Origin: Nannobrachium achirus
Lineage: Eukaryota > Chordata > Actinopteri > Myctophiformes > Myctophidae
DNA length: 64,000 nucleotides
NCBI GenBank assembly: GCA_963921795.1
Contig: OY997660.1
Span: 3,631,499 to 3,695,498 of the forward strand
Direction: 5' to 3'
Below are positions 12,803 to 24,954 of the stretch, in pieces. The position numbers and the translations under genes were made by a program. Position 1 is the first letter of the stretch, and each line of letters begins with the position of its first letter. The notes beneath the pieces are model-generated. The model ran no database searches, was not told the DNA's origin, and saw nothing but the letters and a program-made list of their open reading frames with translations.

Positions 12803-13345
12803 GCGGCTATTCTGTTGGGTCATAGTGTATCTGGTCTGTTCATGTATTCTGTTGGGTCATAGTGTATCTGGTCTGTTCATGTATTCTGTTGGGTCATAGT
12901 GTATCTGGTCTGTTCATGTATTCTGTTGGGTCATAGTGTATCTGGTCTGGTCATGTATTCTGTTGGGTCATAGTGTATCTGGTCTGTTCATTCTGTTGGG
13001 TCATAGTGTATCTGGTCTGGTCATGTATTCTGTTGGGTCATAGTGTATCTGGTCTGTTCATTCTGTTGGGTCATAGTGTATCTGGACTGTTCATGTATTC
13101 TGTTGGGTCATAGTGTATCTGGTCTGTTCATTCTGTTGGGTCATAGTGTATCTGGACTGTTAATGTATTCTGTTGGGTCATAGTGTATCTGGTCTGGTCA
13201 TGTATTCTGTTGGGTCATAGTGTATCTGGTCTGTTCATTCTGTTGGGTCATAGTGTATCTGGTCTGTTCATTCTGTTGGGTCATAGTGTATCTGGACTGT
13301 TCATGTATTCTGTTGGGTCATAGTGTATCTGGTCTGGTCATATAT
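12803..13345 (+). repeat. Minisatellite, 37- and 33-bp units
   Basis: Repeats of TTCTGTTGGGTCATAGTGTA followed by TCTGGTCTGTTCA, with or without TGTA, about 15 copies. The two unit lengths alternate irregularly. Confidence 0.96.
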
Positions 13346-13492
13346 TCCGTTGTGTCATAGTGGGCTAAAGCATAGGATCAGTTAGTGATTGCTTATCAAT
13401 TCACGACAGGCAGGCTATGTCTCTGTTCTGCTCTCTAACCGTGCCACACTGAGAACATAATTCATGTCAAAGAAAATGACAGTTGGTTTGCA

Positions 13493-13760
13493 CAGTTGTT
13501 CTCAACCTTTTCAGGCTGCGACCCCCAAAATAATCATATTGATTATACCCTGACGAGCACTAAGAGTTGAGGCATTACGTTTTGTATAACTATGGTTCTA
13601 TTTTGAAAATATCAGATCTACAAGCTCACAACGCCTCACATTGCGAGGCGCTGTGAGCATGTATGTGAGCATGTATCCTTTCTCCTATATGCTGCTGAGG
13701 ACTCTGCCTCTATCTATGGCACTATGAGCTTGTATATCTGATATTTTTTGACAAGTGGAA
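13493..13760. mobile_element. hAT family F fragment with chimeric hairpin
   Basis: Opens CAGTTGTTCTCAACC with the family F interior (GACGAGCACTAAGAGTTGAG). The hairpin at 13604-13675 has a normal left half; the right half is interrupted, and a second right half ending TATCTGATATTTTTT lies at 13721-13747. Sequence after it matches the copy at 1530 rather than family F. Confidence 0.6.
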
Positions 13761-14210
13761 GTATAAAATAATGGTTTGGAGTGGTTAAAATCTAAAATGA
13801 CACTGATGCTTCTGGGTCCTGAAGCAAGCTGTAGAAACCTGAACCTAAGATCTGAGGGTGTATTTCTTACAGTGTGAAAGATTAAAGTAAACGTCAGGCC
13901 AGGAGAGCTTACTAGACTGAAGTTGGTTTGAGATGCTCTTTGGATGTACATCAATGGACATCACACATACTAAATAAAACAAAAACCTCTGAGGCACTCT
14001 CTTTAAACACAACTTAAAAGCCTCTAATGGCAAGGTCAATATCTGACTTTAGAATCCAAACTCAGACACGTTTTGGCATTAGAGCAAACAAGGGAGGCAA
14101 TCAGCATTTGTTTTTGTTCAAAAGATCGTCAAATAGATAATCTAGGCTTACTATGTTTTATCAACTTGTGAAAGTTTTGAGAAGCTTAGCCTATAATGAA
14201 ATGGTTTTGG
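13761..14210. other. Intergenic DNA, no gene seen
   Basis: No supported exon or repeat. Confidence 0.5.
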
Positions 14211-14246
14211 AGAGGAGAGGAGAGGAGAGGAGAGGAGAGGAGAGGA
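14211..14246 (+). repeat. (GGAGA)n microsatellite
   Basis: About seven tandem pentamers. A similar run lies at 40079-40113. Confidence 0.95.
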
Positions 14247-14400
14247 TGCAGTGACCCAGATAGATGCCCAGTTTACCTTTTCATTCAGTTTTATAGGAGA
14301 TGAGAGTTAGTGAGCCAGAGAGAGAATCTATAAAACACTTCACTTCAATGACTTTATTGAACACAGGGTGGAACACAGAGTCACTGTGACAGTGACCTGA

Positions 14401-14520
<120 letters not shown>

Positions 14521-14579
14521 CACGCGCGAGCAATACTTAAAGCACAACTAAACAATGCAATGCCAAACAAAAGTTGTTC

Positions 14580-15350
14580 ATTGATTGTTTGATTGAAGAC
14601 TTTATTAGAAGTTTGCATAGGAAAAGGTACAGTTTCATGACGAGGTCTACTAAAAGGAGGTCCTAGAAAAGACTAAGCTTATTTCCACAGGAAACCATTA
14701 AAGTATCTCATATAACATTGAATGACAGACGGATAGATCACAGTACTATGCAGTAGATATAGTCAGGAGGAAAAAAAAGGGTGAAAACAATTTAAAAAAA
14801 TAAAATATAAAAAAAATATAAATAAAACATAAAGTAGGTAAATACAAAGAAGGGTCAGGGGAGGGTAAGGCTGCACTATATTTGTTTTTACCAGTTGCGA
14901 ACGGCTGCTGCCTGTAAGTGGTTTTTCAGGGACATTTTAAAGGATGCTAGGGATCCACACTCCTTAAGGCCTTCGGTAAGGCCCTTCCACATTTTGGTTG
15001 TATAGCAGAAGAAGGAGTTTGACCCTTTGTTTGACTTGACTCTGGGTTGAATGCGATCTGTGGTGCTGCCTCTGGTGTTGCAATTGTGGACATCCTTAAC
15101 GTTTTTAAAGTATTTTGTCAGGTACATGGGTATCTTAGTGGTGTAGTGTATCTTGTACACCAGGCCCATTGCAAGTTGCTGTACTCTGTCATCTACTCTG
15201 AGCCACCCCACTCTTAACTGGTGAGTAGCGGTGAGGTGAGTCTGATAGGGAAGGTTAAGCAGGACCCTAATTAGTTTGTTTTGGGCTGTTTGGAGCTTAG
15301 TTTTTAGGGCATGTGGGGCGTCCCAATACCATACGTGGACTCCGTAGTCA
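14580..15350 (-). mobile_element. LINE 3' fragment (RT C-terminus and 3' UTR)
   Basis: One minus-strand frame stays open from about 15350 to 14888 with HALKTKLQTAQNKLIRVLLN, LRVGWLRVDDRVQQLAMGLV, VHNCNTRGSTTDR and KGSNSFFCYTTKMW, the conserved tail after reverse transcriptase in CR1/L2/Jockey-group LINEs. The rest down to 14580 is 3' UTR, including one copy of a 56-bp unit (about 14690). No catalytic RT blocks remain. A second, more rearranged copy lies at 16590-17950. Confidence 0.8.
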
Positions 15351-16004
15351 TAACAGTCAATGCTAGTCAGTGCAACACAATTATCTCACCGCCATGCCAA
15401 GACAGCTATAGTTCTCTCTCTGTCTCTCTGACATCAGGCACGTTCACACATAGACATCAAACGGGTCTTGAGCCCCTGCCCTTTTATCCATCTGTAAAAA
15501 GTGCCCTCTCCAGACCATGAATGTAGTTTTTACTATGGTGAAAGAAATGCAAATGCCCTCTTTCCATGTCTGAAGGCAGCATTCAAGAGCATTCAATTGC
15601 CTTGTCCAAACTCTCCTGAACTTTGATGCAGCATCTAATATTGAAATAATTACCCTCTCTGTGTAGAAACTGACTTGAATTTTCTCAGTTCAGTGTGGTC
15701 TCAAGCACCGAAAATAGCCACACTGCGACGTCTTGTGAGCTATTTTCGATGTTTTCACCAAAAGGCCCTTTTAGAAATGTCAGCCCCTGCCTCTCTAACA
15801 TTCTCTGCACGTCCCTGTCTGACATGGTAAAGTGTTTAACATTAACAGTGTGTTAGTAGAGGTGGTGAGTGAGTGAGAACAGCTGCCGTGCCATCCATCC
15901 ATCCAGACCAGCAGAGTTTCATTCACAGATGGAGCAGCGTTATGGCAACGTGACGTTCTTACACAATGACACACAGTCTGCAGACACAGCTGTTCACATT
16001 ACAG
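15351..16004. other. Intergenic DNA with a short hairpin
   Basis: No gene seen. A shortened hairpin of the recurrent type, GAAAATAGCC to AGCTATTTTCG, lies at 15709-15748. Confidence 0.5.
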
Positions 16005-16518
16005 CAGGGGTTCCCACACTTTTTTGTACCCTATAAATATGTTTTTTAATCCGAGGCACCTCTACATTATAATTTTCACTCCCAGCACCTTATATTTATA
16101 GCAATATCGTTGTTGTCGGGTGTCCAAAACCGTTAGTTTTGTATTTATCATCTAAAACATACAAAACTAGTGAAAACAACCGATCTGCTTGTAGATCTGC
16201 GACATTGTGCGACAGTCTTGTATGATGAAGCAGGGCTTTGCTTTACCAAAAGACGTACACATTTGAAACTTGGAGATACGAGGTTTCTGCCTGACAGTGA
16301 CGATATTTTAATGATTATGTTGCGAGGAAAACATTGAGATTACAGCCATTTTGGTTAGAACTGACTGAAAATAACTTTGCACTTCAAGTTTAAAATGATT
16401 CTAAATATTTTTTCAAGTGTCCAAATAAATTCCAAATATTATCAAATTATCTCGCGGCACCCCTGGACTGCCGTCGCGGCACCCCAGGGTGCCCCGTCAC
16501 CCACTTTGAAAACCCCTG
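16005..16518. mobile_element. hAT-type MITE, family H
   Basis: Starts CAGGGGTTCCCACAC and ends TTTGAAAACCCCTG. Flanks are CATTACAG (15997-16004) and CATTACAA, seven of eight matching. It carries a hairpin remnant at about 16174-16203. It is a sister of the copy at 42542 but more diverged. Confidence 0.8.
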
Positions 16519-16679
16519 CATTACAAAACTGGGAAGAATAGAACTGGGATCTTACTGTAACATTCATACTGTACATGTAACATAGAGTTTGTTGGATTGA
16601 TTGAAGTATTCATTGTCAGGTTGCATAGGAAAGTACTGTACAATTTCATGACGGTACAGTTCACTGGTATAAGGTAAAC

Positions 16680-17249
16680 CAGGGGTTCTCAAACCTTTTT
16701 AGGCCGTGACCCCCAATTAAACATATTTGAACTGGGGACCCCCACCCTGACAAGCACTCAAGAATTGTAGGCATTACATTTAATGTGAAAAATAGGGCGC
16801 TGTGAGCATGTAAATCGAGCATGTAAATGTTCACAATGTTCGCCTCTTGCTTACTTAATATTTTACAGTTTGGCCAGTTTGGTATAGAGGGTATGCGCAT
16901 GCATAAAGTGAATGGCAAATCGAGTGGCAAAGTGAGTTGCAAAGTTTAATGTCATTTAATGCAAACAGATAGGACTTTTCTGTTTGGATGTTATGGGCTG
17001 TCAAGGCCAGAAAGTAGTATTTTGCCACTCAGTCCCGCATAACTTCCGGGTATGATGATGTCACGTGCATACCCTCTATTGAAAGTCCTTAAATTGTGCT
17101 TTATAAATGTGCACCCTGTATACATTTATACTGTATGTTGCTTTATTTACCGAGTGAGAAAAATAAATTACATTAAGCCATCTGGTAAACCCGTAAAAAT
17201 AATTGTAGGACCCCACTTGAGTTCCCGACCCCAAGTTTGAGAACCACTG
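16680..17249. mobile_element. hAT-type element, family F-like
   Basis: Starts CAGGGGTTCTCAAACC and ends TTTGAGAACCACTG, with a perfect 8-bp duplication AGGTAAAC at 16672-16679 and 17250-17257. It is inserted into the LINE 3' UTR. A reduced hairpin remnant is at 16788-16826. Confidence 0.88.
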
Positions 17250-17314
17250 AGGTAAACTGAAAGGATATGCTCAAGAAAGCACAGTCATGGCTTATTTAAA
17301 TTGAGATATTTTTA

Positions 17315-17580
17315 AAACTCATATAACATTGAATGACAGACAGACAGAACACAGTACTATGATAGATATTTAACTCATATAACATTGAATGACAGACAGA
17401 TAGAACACAGTACTATGATAGATATTTAACTCATATGACATTGTATGACAGACAGATAGAACACAGTACTATGATAGATATTTAACTCATATAACATTGA
17501 ATGACAGACAGATAGAACACAGTACTATGATAGATATTTAACTCATATAACATTGAATGACAGACAGACAGAACACAGTA
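17315..17580 (+). repeat. Tandem 56-bp repeat in LINE 3' UTR
   Basis: About five units with AACTCATATAACATTGAATG, ACAGACAGA and ACACAGTACTATGATAGATA. Confidence 0.92.
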
Positions 17581-17950
17581 ATATGAGGAAGAAATAAGAA
17601 AAACTGTCGTAAAAGCACAATGCAAAAATAACTGCTATTTACAATTGAAGGGTCGGGGGAGGGTAAGTTTATATACCAGTTACGAGTGGCTGCCACCTGT
17701 AGGTGTTTTTTCAGAGCGGTTTTAAAGGTAGTTAGGGATTTACTCTCCTTTAAGGCCTTCCATAGGACGTTCCACATTTTAGCGGTACAGCAGGAGAACG
17801 AATTAGAGCCTTTATTTGAGACGAATCTGGGTTGGACATGATCTGTGGAGCTGCCTCTGGTGTTGTAGTTGTGGACATCCTTGACGTTTTGGAAGTTTTT
17901 TGGAAGTATTTTGTTTTAGTATTGTGTCAGGTACATGGGTATCTTAGTAA

Positions 17951-18254
17951 CTGTTTCTACCACTTTTTGTGGTCACATGTTCAGATACTGGATTCTGATT
18001 GGCTTAAAACAGTGGTAAATAGGTCAACAACCTTGAGTTGGCTCATGGACCCCGCCCACTGTTGTGTTGCAAGTTGCAGTTGATAGTAACTAAATAACCT
18101 TGCAAGTTACAACTGTGTTTTCTTTCATTTATATGGTAGAAGTGGTAGAAAAGTAATTTACCATTCGAGGGTCGTGGTTGTTTGGCACTCGGCTTCGCCT
18201 CATGCCACAACCCTGAAACAGTGGTAAATCAGCCAACAACCCACTCCCTCTCAT
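17951..18254. repeat. Interspersed repeat K, about 305 bp
   Basis: This segment, from TTTCTACCACTTTTTGTGG to CCTCTCATGGTAAATGGC, recurs at 45239-45548 in a different context. It is non-coding, with internal GGTAGAAGTGGTAGAAAAG complementary to its start. The superfamily is unknown. Confidence 0.8.
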
Positions 18255-18344
18255 GGTAAATGGCTTATACTGTACATTTTAATAAGGCTGTGTGGACATT
18301 GGTAGATCTGAATGTGAGAGCAAATATGTGCGAGTGCATGTACA

Positions 18345-18635
18345 ATTTACAACTGGATGGAGAACTATTAGGTTCCCAGTTCGATCCCGGGCTCCCCCAG
18401 AGTTAGTGTGGAAGAGTCCTTGAGCAAGACTCTGAACCCCTAACTGCTCCTGATGAGCAGGTTGGTGCCAAGCATGGTTTCCTCTGACATCGCTGTATGA
18501 ATGTGTGTGTGAATGGGTGAATGTAATGAATGAATGTGTGTGTGAATGGGTGAATGTAATGAATGAATGTGTGTGTGAATGGGTGAATGTAATGAATATG
18601 TGTGTGTGAATGGGTGAATGTAATCAGACTAAAAT
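18345..18635 (+). mobile_element. tRNA-derived SINE fragment with tandem tail
   Basis: The B-box-like segment GGTTCCCAGTTCGATCCCGG is followed by the body GAGTCCTTGAGCAAGACTCT shared with copies at 24955 and 34450. The end has expanded into about four units of 33 bp based on GAATGTGTGTGTGAATGGG. Confidence 0.75.
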
Positions 18636-18715
18636 GTTCGGGTTCGGGAGGGACTAGTGGAGAAGAGATCCAGAATAAATTGTCTTTTTTGGTTGTGTGC
18701 GGGCTTCACACTCAT

Positions 18716-18760
18716 AAATTAGCAGTTCTACGCGTTGTGAGCTTGTAGATTGGCTATTTG
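18716..18760. repeat. Degenerate hairpin module
   Basis: TAGCAGTTCTACG opposite CGTTGTGAGCTTGTAGATTG and GCTATTT. No recognisable transposon ends surround it. Confidence 0.6.
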
Positions 18761-18812
18761 TTATTGGCTATTCTTCACAATTTGCTGTTAAAAAGTGTCT
18801 GAACGAATATGA

Positions 18813-18915
18813 ATGTATGTGTGTGCGTGTGTGCTTGTGTGTCTGTACTGTATGCGTGCGTGCGTGCTGCGTGTGTGCGTGCGTGCGTGCGTGCGTGTGC
18901 TCATGCATGCGTGTG
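18813..18915. repeat. Mixed (GT)/(GCGT) microsatellite
   Basis: Impure alternating GT, GC and GCGT steps. Confidence 0.9.
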
Positions 18916-19167
18916 ACAGCAGCTGCACTCACCACAGATCCTATTAGTGGCTTAGTTTTTACGAGGCTGTTGTTCTGTTACGTCTCTGAGAGGCCCAGGA
19001 CTTCATAAAAGATCCAATTAAAGAAACAGTAAAAAATGCAGAGGCTTAAAAACATCACTTACAGCAAGGTCATGAGTCAATGCAACGCCACACTAAAAAA
19101 TCTATGAGGGCCGTGATTCTCAACCTTGTTGATATCAAGGACCTTCCATTCTGATCTGAATCAGTAG

Positions 19168-19340
19168 TCCAGGGGTTTTCAAACTTCTTTGTCTCAGGGC
19201 ACTCCAGTAAATAACCTTTCTTTGCTACGTAAATATGCACATCTTTCCACCTAAGATACGGTTTGTCACAGAGAAATATCCCGTTTCCATCAGAACAGAC
19301 TGAAAATAACTTGATGTTTAACAGTTCTACTGCCAGATGT
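19168..19340. mobile_element. hAT family H-like left-end fragment
   Basis: Starts CAGGGGTTTTCAAACTTC and continues TTTGTCTCAGGGCACTCC, as in the family H copy at 42542. No matching right end was found. Confidence 0.55.
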
Positions 19341-19891
19341 TATTATTTATTTATTGGGTCTGGTGTCAGCCAAAAGCAGCTTACCTTTGCGATTTTATAG
19401 AAAATTATCTATTGGTTCTTTCTAAACTAATTCATTTTATAATGGACGCTCAAATGTGTACTTTGGCCAGACTGGCGGCAGAGGGCAGCCTTATGCAAGA
19501 ATTAATGTGAATTGGGCCGCTCGGCTTGCCATACATTCAGAGCATAGAAATGCATTTTCTAGATCAGATCCACAGAAAACAGCCAGGAAGTGATTTGGGA
19601 CTCCATTATTGCTAACGGGCGGTGGATTTTTGAGAGCAGCATTACGGGAGATGTTTTTACTGTACACAGCCGTGCGACCCCTCATCAGCTTACAGTCATC
19701 AGACGAGGTAAAACTAGCCATATATGAGAACTAGCCATATTGGCAACGTGTCACGTTCAAAATTGGGGCGAACGGGAACGTCCGAAGCAGTAAAAGAGTT
19801 AAGCACTTGAACGTCTGCGCCGCCCCATATCTTTTCTGACCGGTGTCATGCCTCTCACGCGCAGGGACATGCATCAATTCAAAATAACCCC
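19341..19891. other. Intergenic DNA, no gene seen
   Basis: No exon or element end was supported. Confidence 0.45.
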
Positions 19892-19900
19892 CAAATCCAC

Positions 19901-20475
19901 TAGCCTGGCGGGGCCATCCCAGATACTGCGTTTACTCACTCATTCCTTCCACAGTATGAGGTCTGGACTTCGGCAGATAGGCAGCTTGAAAAGTGGGCGG
20001 GAGTACTTGCTTTGACAGACAGACTCCTCTAACCAATCGGCGTAGCAAAACATCACAGTGCAGCCAGTCGAAAAAGAAAAAGAAAAAAAAGGAAACACAA
20101 CACGTCTTTTTCGGCCGTGGAACTCTGCTATTGCATACTCCTGTTCCTTTTTAATTGTTGTAATTTATTGATTCCAACTCTGAAATAACGTCACTTATTG
20201 CTTGTTTTATCGTTTCAGCGTTGACTGACACTTGTTGCCTCGAGGGTAGCCATTGTTGTTTTGAAAATGCTGCAGCAAGCGGCAGCATGTATTTTACGTC
20301 ACCATCTACACATGGACCAATCAGGGGAAGCTTTTCACTTGTTGTGCGGACAGCAGCTGAAACGCAGTAACTGATCAACTTCTCATACTCGCTGCCTATC
20401 TGCCGAAGTCCAGACCTCATACTGTGGAAGGAAAGAGAGAGTGAACGCAATATGAGGGATGGCCCCGCCAGGCTA
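19901..20475. mobile_element. Long-TIR element with 9-bp target duplication (MuDR-like?)
   Basis: Inverted repeats of about 85 bp start TAGCCTGGCGGGGCCATCCC and share CACAGTATGAGGTCTGGACT. A perfect 9-bp duplication CAAATCCAC flanks it at 19892-19900 and 20476-20484. It is non-coding. A 9-bp duplication with long inverted repeats fits the MuDR superfamily, but this is inference. Confidence 0.8.
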
Positions 20476-20566
20476 CAAATCCACACCTCCACCAGGTTTA
20501 GTGTCACAGGCCTGTATGCATATTAATACAACATGGTCTGAACCTGTTAACTCCTGTGATGTAGGT

Positions 20567-21007
20567 CAGTGGTTCTCAACCTTTTCAGGCCACGACCCCC
20601 AACATAATCATATTTTAACTGGGGACCCCGGGAGGGACCCCCCCCCCCCCCCCCCCCCCCAGACGAGCACTAAGAGTTGAGGCATTACATTTTGTATAAC
20701 GGTTCTATTTTGAAAATAGCAGATCTACATGCTCACAAGGCGTTGTGAGCATGTAGATCGGCTATTTTCACAATTTCTGCCTCTAATATTTGACAATTTG
20801 GCCAATGTTTAATTTGTCTTTTTAGACTAATAAAAGGTCCTTAAATTGTCACTTTAGAAACATGACACTTACACTTTATCTTGTTTTGTTTTGTTTACTG
20901 TTGAGTGAGAAAACACGTGTTGCACATTAAGTTAATCATCTGGGGACCCCCCCAAAATAATTTGGGGACCCCCCTGGGGGTCCCGACCCACAGGTTGAGA
21001 ACCACTG
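20567..21007. mobile_element. hAT-type MITE, family F
   Basis: Starts CAGTGGTTCTCAACC and ends GGTTGAGAACCACTG. A hairpin is at 20711-20771 and a run of about 20 C at 20639-20660. Flanking octamers match only weakly. Confidence 0.78.
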
Positions 21008-22640
21008 ATGACGCGTATCCCCAAACATTGAATCACCAATGCAACACTGCTCCCAGACTCCCATTATTAGTCAGAATGCAGAGATTGAATGAATATAGAA
21101 TTATGTGCATGATGCAATTTGCATACAGATTTGAGTGGGACTTAATTTAATTACATTTTTAAAGATATTTCATTTTAAACCAAAAATTCTCTCTCTCACA
21201 CACTTAAGCCTGTGATCACCCTCCCCTGTGTGCCAATGTTGCCACCCGTGCATATAAGGTTGCTTGGCCCTGCTATAGAGGTTTAGAAGTTTTTCCAAAA
21301 CTGTGACCTCTGTTTAGGTGAAAATGCAAGGTAGCAGTAAACTCCCTGACACAGCCTGAGTTCAGCTCAGTGATCTGTGGAGGAATCTCAGAAATGCAGC
21401 GCTCAGCTCCTGTTCAGATGAAACAACCGTAGGGTTTCTCTGCGTGGGTTGCCAGATCTGATAAGATCTTAGATCAAATAACATCTCTGTAATCCCAGAA
21501 GGGAGGTCAGGAATGTTCATTATCCCAAAGAAAGAGCACTAGCTGTATATAAATCAACAGAACAGATAAAATAGACCTAGACTGTAAGTCATTTCTAAAT
21601 AGATATACAGATCCCACTCTAAACATTTTAATCTTGTGTTAACGTACATTTTATTCTGTAATACAATTCAAAAATTATAAACTTTCATATTTTCTTTGTG
21701 CATTCAGTGAAATATTCCAAAGCCCCACAATTGGCATGTTTATCAAACAGGGTTTTGTTGAAAGGCAATGAAAGATTACAGGCAAACCAGGATGTAATGT
21801 CCCAACATTACGCGGGTCCATTTGGTTTAATTTTACGCTCTCAGGAGTTAAAGATCTAACAGGGTCTGTTTGGTTACCAGCCCTCTGTAATTTTGTTGGA
21901 CCACCTGTAACCCCCTCGAGGATCCCTGGAGGTCCCTGGACCACTGGCATGCGTGGCCATCACGCATGCATGAGAAAAATACCCATACATGCCTACTTAC
22001 CTTTCCAACTGTATTGTGTACAAAAGACAGCAAGTTAAAACAAAACATCGGGCTGATGGCCACAAGCGTGCATGGATAAAAAATGTGCTTCATCTCATTT
22101 GATAGGGAGACAATAGGGAGTCACGGCTGGTACAGAACAAGAATGTACCCCAAGGAATATGTGGAAATGCAAATGTAAAATTCTGATCAAAATTTACTGA
22201 GATGGACCTGCGTTTTGAAGCCACTGCAGAGGAGGCGTGCTCTGTCTTGTATATCCACCTGTTTCCGCGATAATTTACTGTAGAATTATTTGCGGTACAC
22301 TTCCGGTTAACAGCAGACACACAAGCTCACGTCGCAACCGTTGTGAGCTTGTAGATCACTCTCAGTTGCGACGCCGGAAACTGCCGCACACCTTCTGCGC
22401 AACGCACGCTGGGACGTTGGAAACTTGTGGATAAACATTTATTTTTGCTCTCAAGAAGTGGTCTGCCTTGAGTTTTCATAAGTCAAGGTTCATAATAGCA
22501 TGTCCCTGCATTGCGACCCTTAACATATGAACACTCCCCCATGCCTTAAATATGCAGGTGACTCTTAAACCATAAGTGTTAGCGTGCAGTGCCACTTACA
22601 TAATACCAACTGCTTATAAGATGGTGCTGTTATCACTTAA
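21008..22640. other. Intergenic DNA, no gene seen
   Basis: No supported exon. A degenerate hairpin module is at 22321-22356. The stretch from 21690 to 21990 resembles old transposon debris (GGTCCCTGGACCAC), but no ends were found. Confidence 0.5.
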
Positions 22641-23108
22641 TTAAAGGACAACTTTTTTTTTACAACAAGGGTTCATATTTTAGATTGTAATTAGAGAAAA
22701 GAAAAAGTGAGTGTGAACATGTTTTCATTTGCTTCGTTCTATTGTTTTAACGTGTTTAGCGTGCTAAAATGTGGGGCATGCGTACGCATGGGGGCATGCG
22801 TACAAGTGGCTAAATATGTCTTTTTAGACACAATAAGCCAGCAGTTTCTTTATTGCTATTTACAGTAACACTTCAAGACCCCATAAGTCACATCCAGCCA
22901 TGAAAGGTTGCGTTGTATCTTGGGAATGGGCCTATTCTGTGTAAAATTACATATTTAGCTACTTGTACGCATGCCCCCAACCACTGAAATAAGAATCTCT
23001 AAAACAATAGGAAGATAAATTAAATCAATTTAACATTCATCTTTTATATTCTTTAATTACAATCTAAAATATGAACCCTTGTTGTAAAAAACTAAAGTTG
23101 TCCTTTAC
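22641..23108. mobile_element. Foldback MITE, TTAA type
   Basis: The left end TTAAAGGACAACTTT and the complement of the right end match for more than 50 bp, including AACAAGGGTTCATATTTTAG. The right TTAA is mutated to TTAC. Non-coding. Confidence 0.8.
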
Positions 23109-23204
23109 GGAATATGAGCTGCATGGGATTAAAAGCTTCATTTTAGGGCCCTGAGTCTTGTTAACTATATTAGTTTTTATTTTAGTTTTTATTATTTTAT
23201 TTAT

Positions 23205-23312
23205 TACGCTAAGGGTGGCACAGTGGTAAAGTCCCTGCCCACCGCCGCGGAGTTGTGGGTTCGATTTCATCGTAGTGCATCCAGCTTTGTCGGGCGTCTA
23301 TATTCACCCCAA
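23205..23312 (+). mobile_element. tRNA-derived SINE head
   Basis: GGGTGGCACAGTGGTAAAG (A-box like) and GGGTTCGATTTC (B-box like), spaced about as in a tRNA. It does not fold as an intact tRNA gene, so it is taken as SINE. Confidence 0.55.
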
Positions 23313-23371
23313 CATAGCAGATCTACAAGGTCACAACGTGTCACAACGTGAGCTTGTAGATCTGTTACATT
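23312..23371. repeat. Hairpin module, stand-alone
   Basis: CATAGCAGATCTACAAGGTC against GAGCTTGTAGATCTGTTA, with an outer stem TTCACC/GGTGAA. A duplicated TCACAACGTG forms the loop. Confidence 0.75.
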
Positions 23372-23426
23372 TGGTGAAGAGACTTGTTGTACGGTAGCCT
23401 ATACTGAAAAAGAATGTGCCGAGTAA

Positions 23427-24032
23427 GGCTGTCACGAAATACCTAAACATCGATTTTAAGGTCACGATTCAATTTGATTTTCAATAAGATATACCATTTT
23501 TTTTCAGCACTGAGGCTTGTTAATTTAGGCTATTTTCTTGATTTGTAAAGAAAAACAATTGTTTCTCAATAAGTAAATTTGATTTGAATAATAACAAATC
23601 AGGATAACAACGGCACTCGTGTGGAGCATAATCAACAAACGGTAGTCATTTTGTCAACGACGCGTCGACTGCACTCACATCTCTCTGAGAAGCCAAACTA
23701 TTTCCACACTTTTGACTTGAAGGAAGCAGGATGGTTTCCCAGGTCTTCCGTTTGTGTTTTATCGTCATCATCATCATGGTCATGGTGAAATGGAAAGTAC
23801 TGCGCGCGTTCTCTCTCTGTGTCAACTCCTCTGACGGTCTTTTTTTTTTTATCTCTCCCCCATTGGAAGCACGCAAAACTAAATTATAACAAAGCCTCTC
23901 GTGGCTCGGACGTGCAATCGCGAACGTGCGCATGCGCGGAAGTGAATCGCGATACGTGGTTGTGATTTCGATTCACTGAACTGAACGTTCATTTCGATTC
24001 ATTTTCGGTTCGAATCGAGAATCGTGACAGCT
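23427..24032. mobile_element. hAT-like element with GCTGTCACGA ends
   Basis: Left GGCTGTCACGAAATAC and right ATCGTGACAGC are inverted and are followed by a short GAGTAA duplication at 23421 and 24033. The last bases of the left end are eroded. Non-coding, about 600 bp. Confidence 0.65.
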
Positions 24033-24258
24033 GAGTAAAGTGCAAGTGACATTGATCAATTCCAAACATTATATCAGTCAGAGTCAGCCGTCTTGCCCGC
24101 ATAATAAGAAGTGACTCCTCTGACCTGTGTTCCTGTGTGGACTCCATGTTACTCTTTACATTTTTTCCCTGCCTGAAATAAGATCTCTACGTTTAATATT
24201 ACATCCACTTTCCCCAGAAAAACCTCCCCTCCAATCAGCTACAGCTGTACAAACAACC

Positions 24259-24259
24259 C

Positions 24260-24307
<48 letters not shown>
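24259..24307. repeat. (GA)n microsatellite
   Basis: A GA run with one interruption. Confidence 0.95.
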
Positions 24308-24570
24308 CATAATTACTGTAAATATGCATTCATGGTCAAATATTGTTCCAAGCTTCTATTTCAGGGTTTGGCTGTGTGTGTTTTTAACCACATCTTGTTG
24401 TTGTACTTCCTTAGAAAACTCCACCGGCGGGATTTGTTAGATGACATTTCTGTGACATTTGGTGTGGAAACTAAGAGTGGTTTCAAACCACTCTCTGATA
24501 TACTGTACAATGCATTTTAACATAAGACAACCCACTGGTTTGTCTTCAATCCAAAAGGATCAAACAGAAT

Positions 24571-24925
24571 AAAGGGCTTTGCACACAGGAGAGATTTTCA
24601 ACCATTGCGTTTTTCCCGTTTGCTGCATGATTAAAACGCATAGGATTTGGTGTGCAAGGCTGTGAGGAAACCGCACAGCAGATCCAAAAAGGAGTCATAA
24701 AAGGAGTGATGAGTTTTTACGGCATGCAACAAGACGCATGAATCGAATTGGGTTCGATCGGGGAAAAAAACGCAGCCACCTGCCGCATGGCAAATTCGGA
24801 GCCGGTGTGCATGAGGTCATAGAGAATCATTGTCTTCTTTAAAAAAAAATATATAATAAATCGTCTGTTTTTTCAGTGCGGAAAAAAAAAAAAAAAAAAA
24901 AACACGTCTGTGTGCAAAGCCCTTA
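24571..24925. mobile_element. TIR MITE with AAGGGCTTTGCACACA ends
   Basis: AAGGGCTTTGCACACA at the left and TGTGTGCAAAGCCCTT at the right form perfect 16-bp inverted repeats. The interior is non-coding. The superfamily was not decided. Confidence 0.75.
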
Positions 24926-24954
24926 TGACTTTGCAAAAGGATTATTTGTAATGG

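Larger units (their letters stand above)
16590..17950 (-). mobile_element. LINE 3' fragment interrupted by a hAT element
   Basis: The 3' tail (16590-16660) matches 14580-14640, and the coding tail (minus strand, about 17538-17945) contains FKTALKKHLQVAATRNW. The hAT at 16680-17249 splits the 3' UTR, and repeat K is inserted at 17951. The 56-bp unit is present about five times here. Confidence 0.75.

Noticed and set aside
23205-23312. Possible tRNA gene (A- and B-box-like words), also at 24955, 31960, 34450 and 41600
   Set aside because: No complete cloverleaf; sequence continues into SINE bodies shared among copies.
23646-23933. 95-codon minus-strand frame
   Set aside because: It lies within a non-coding hAT-like element and shows no domain.
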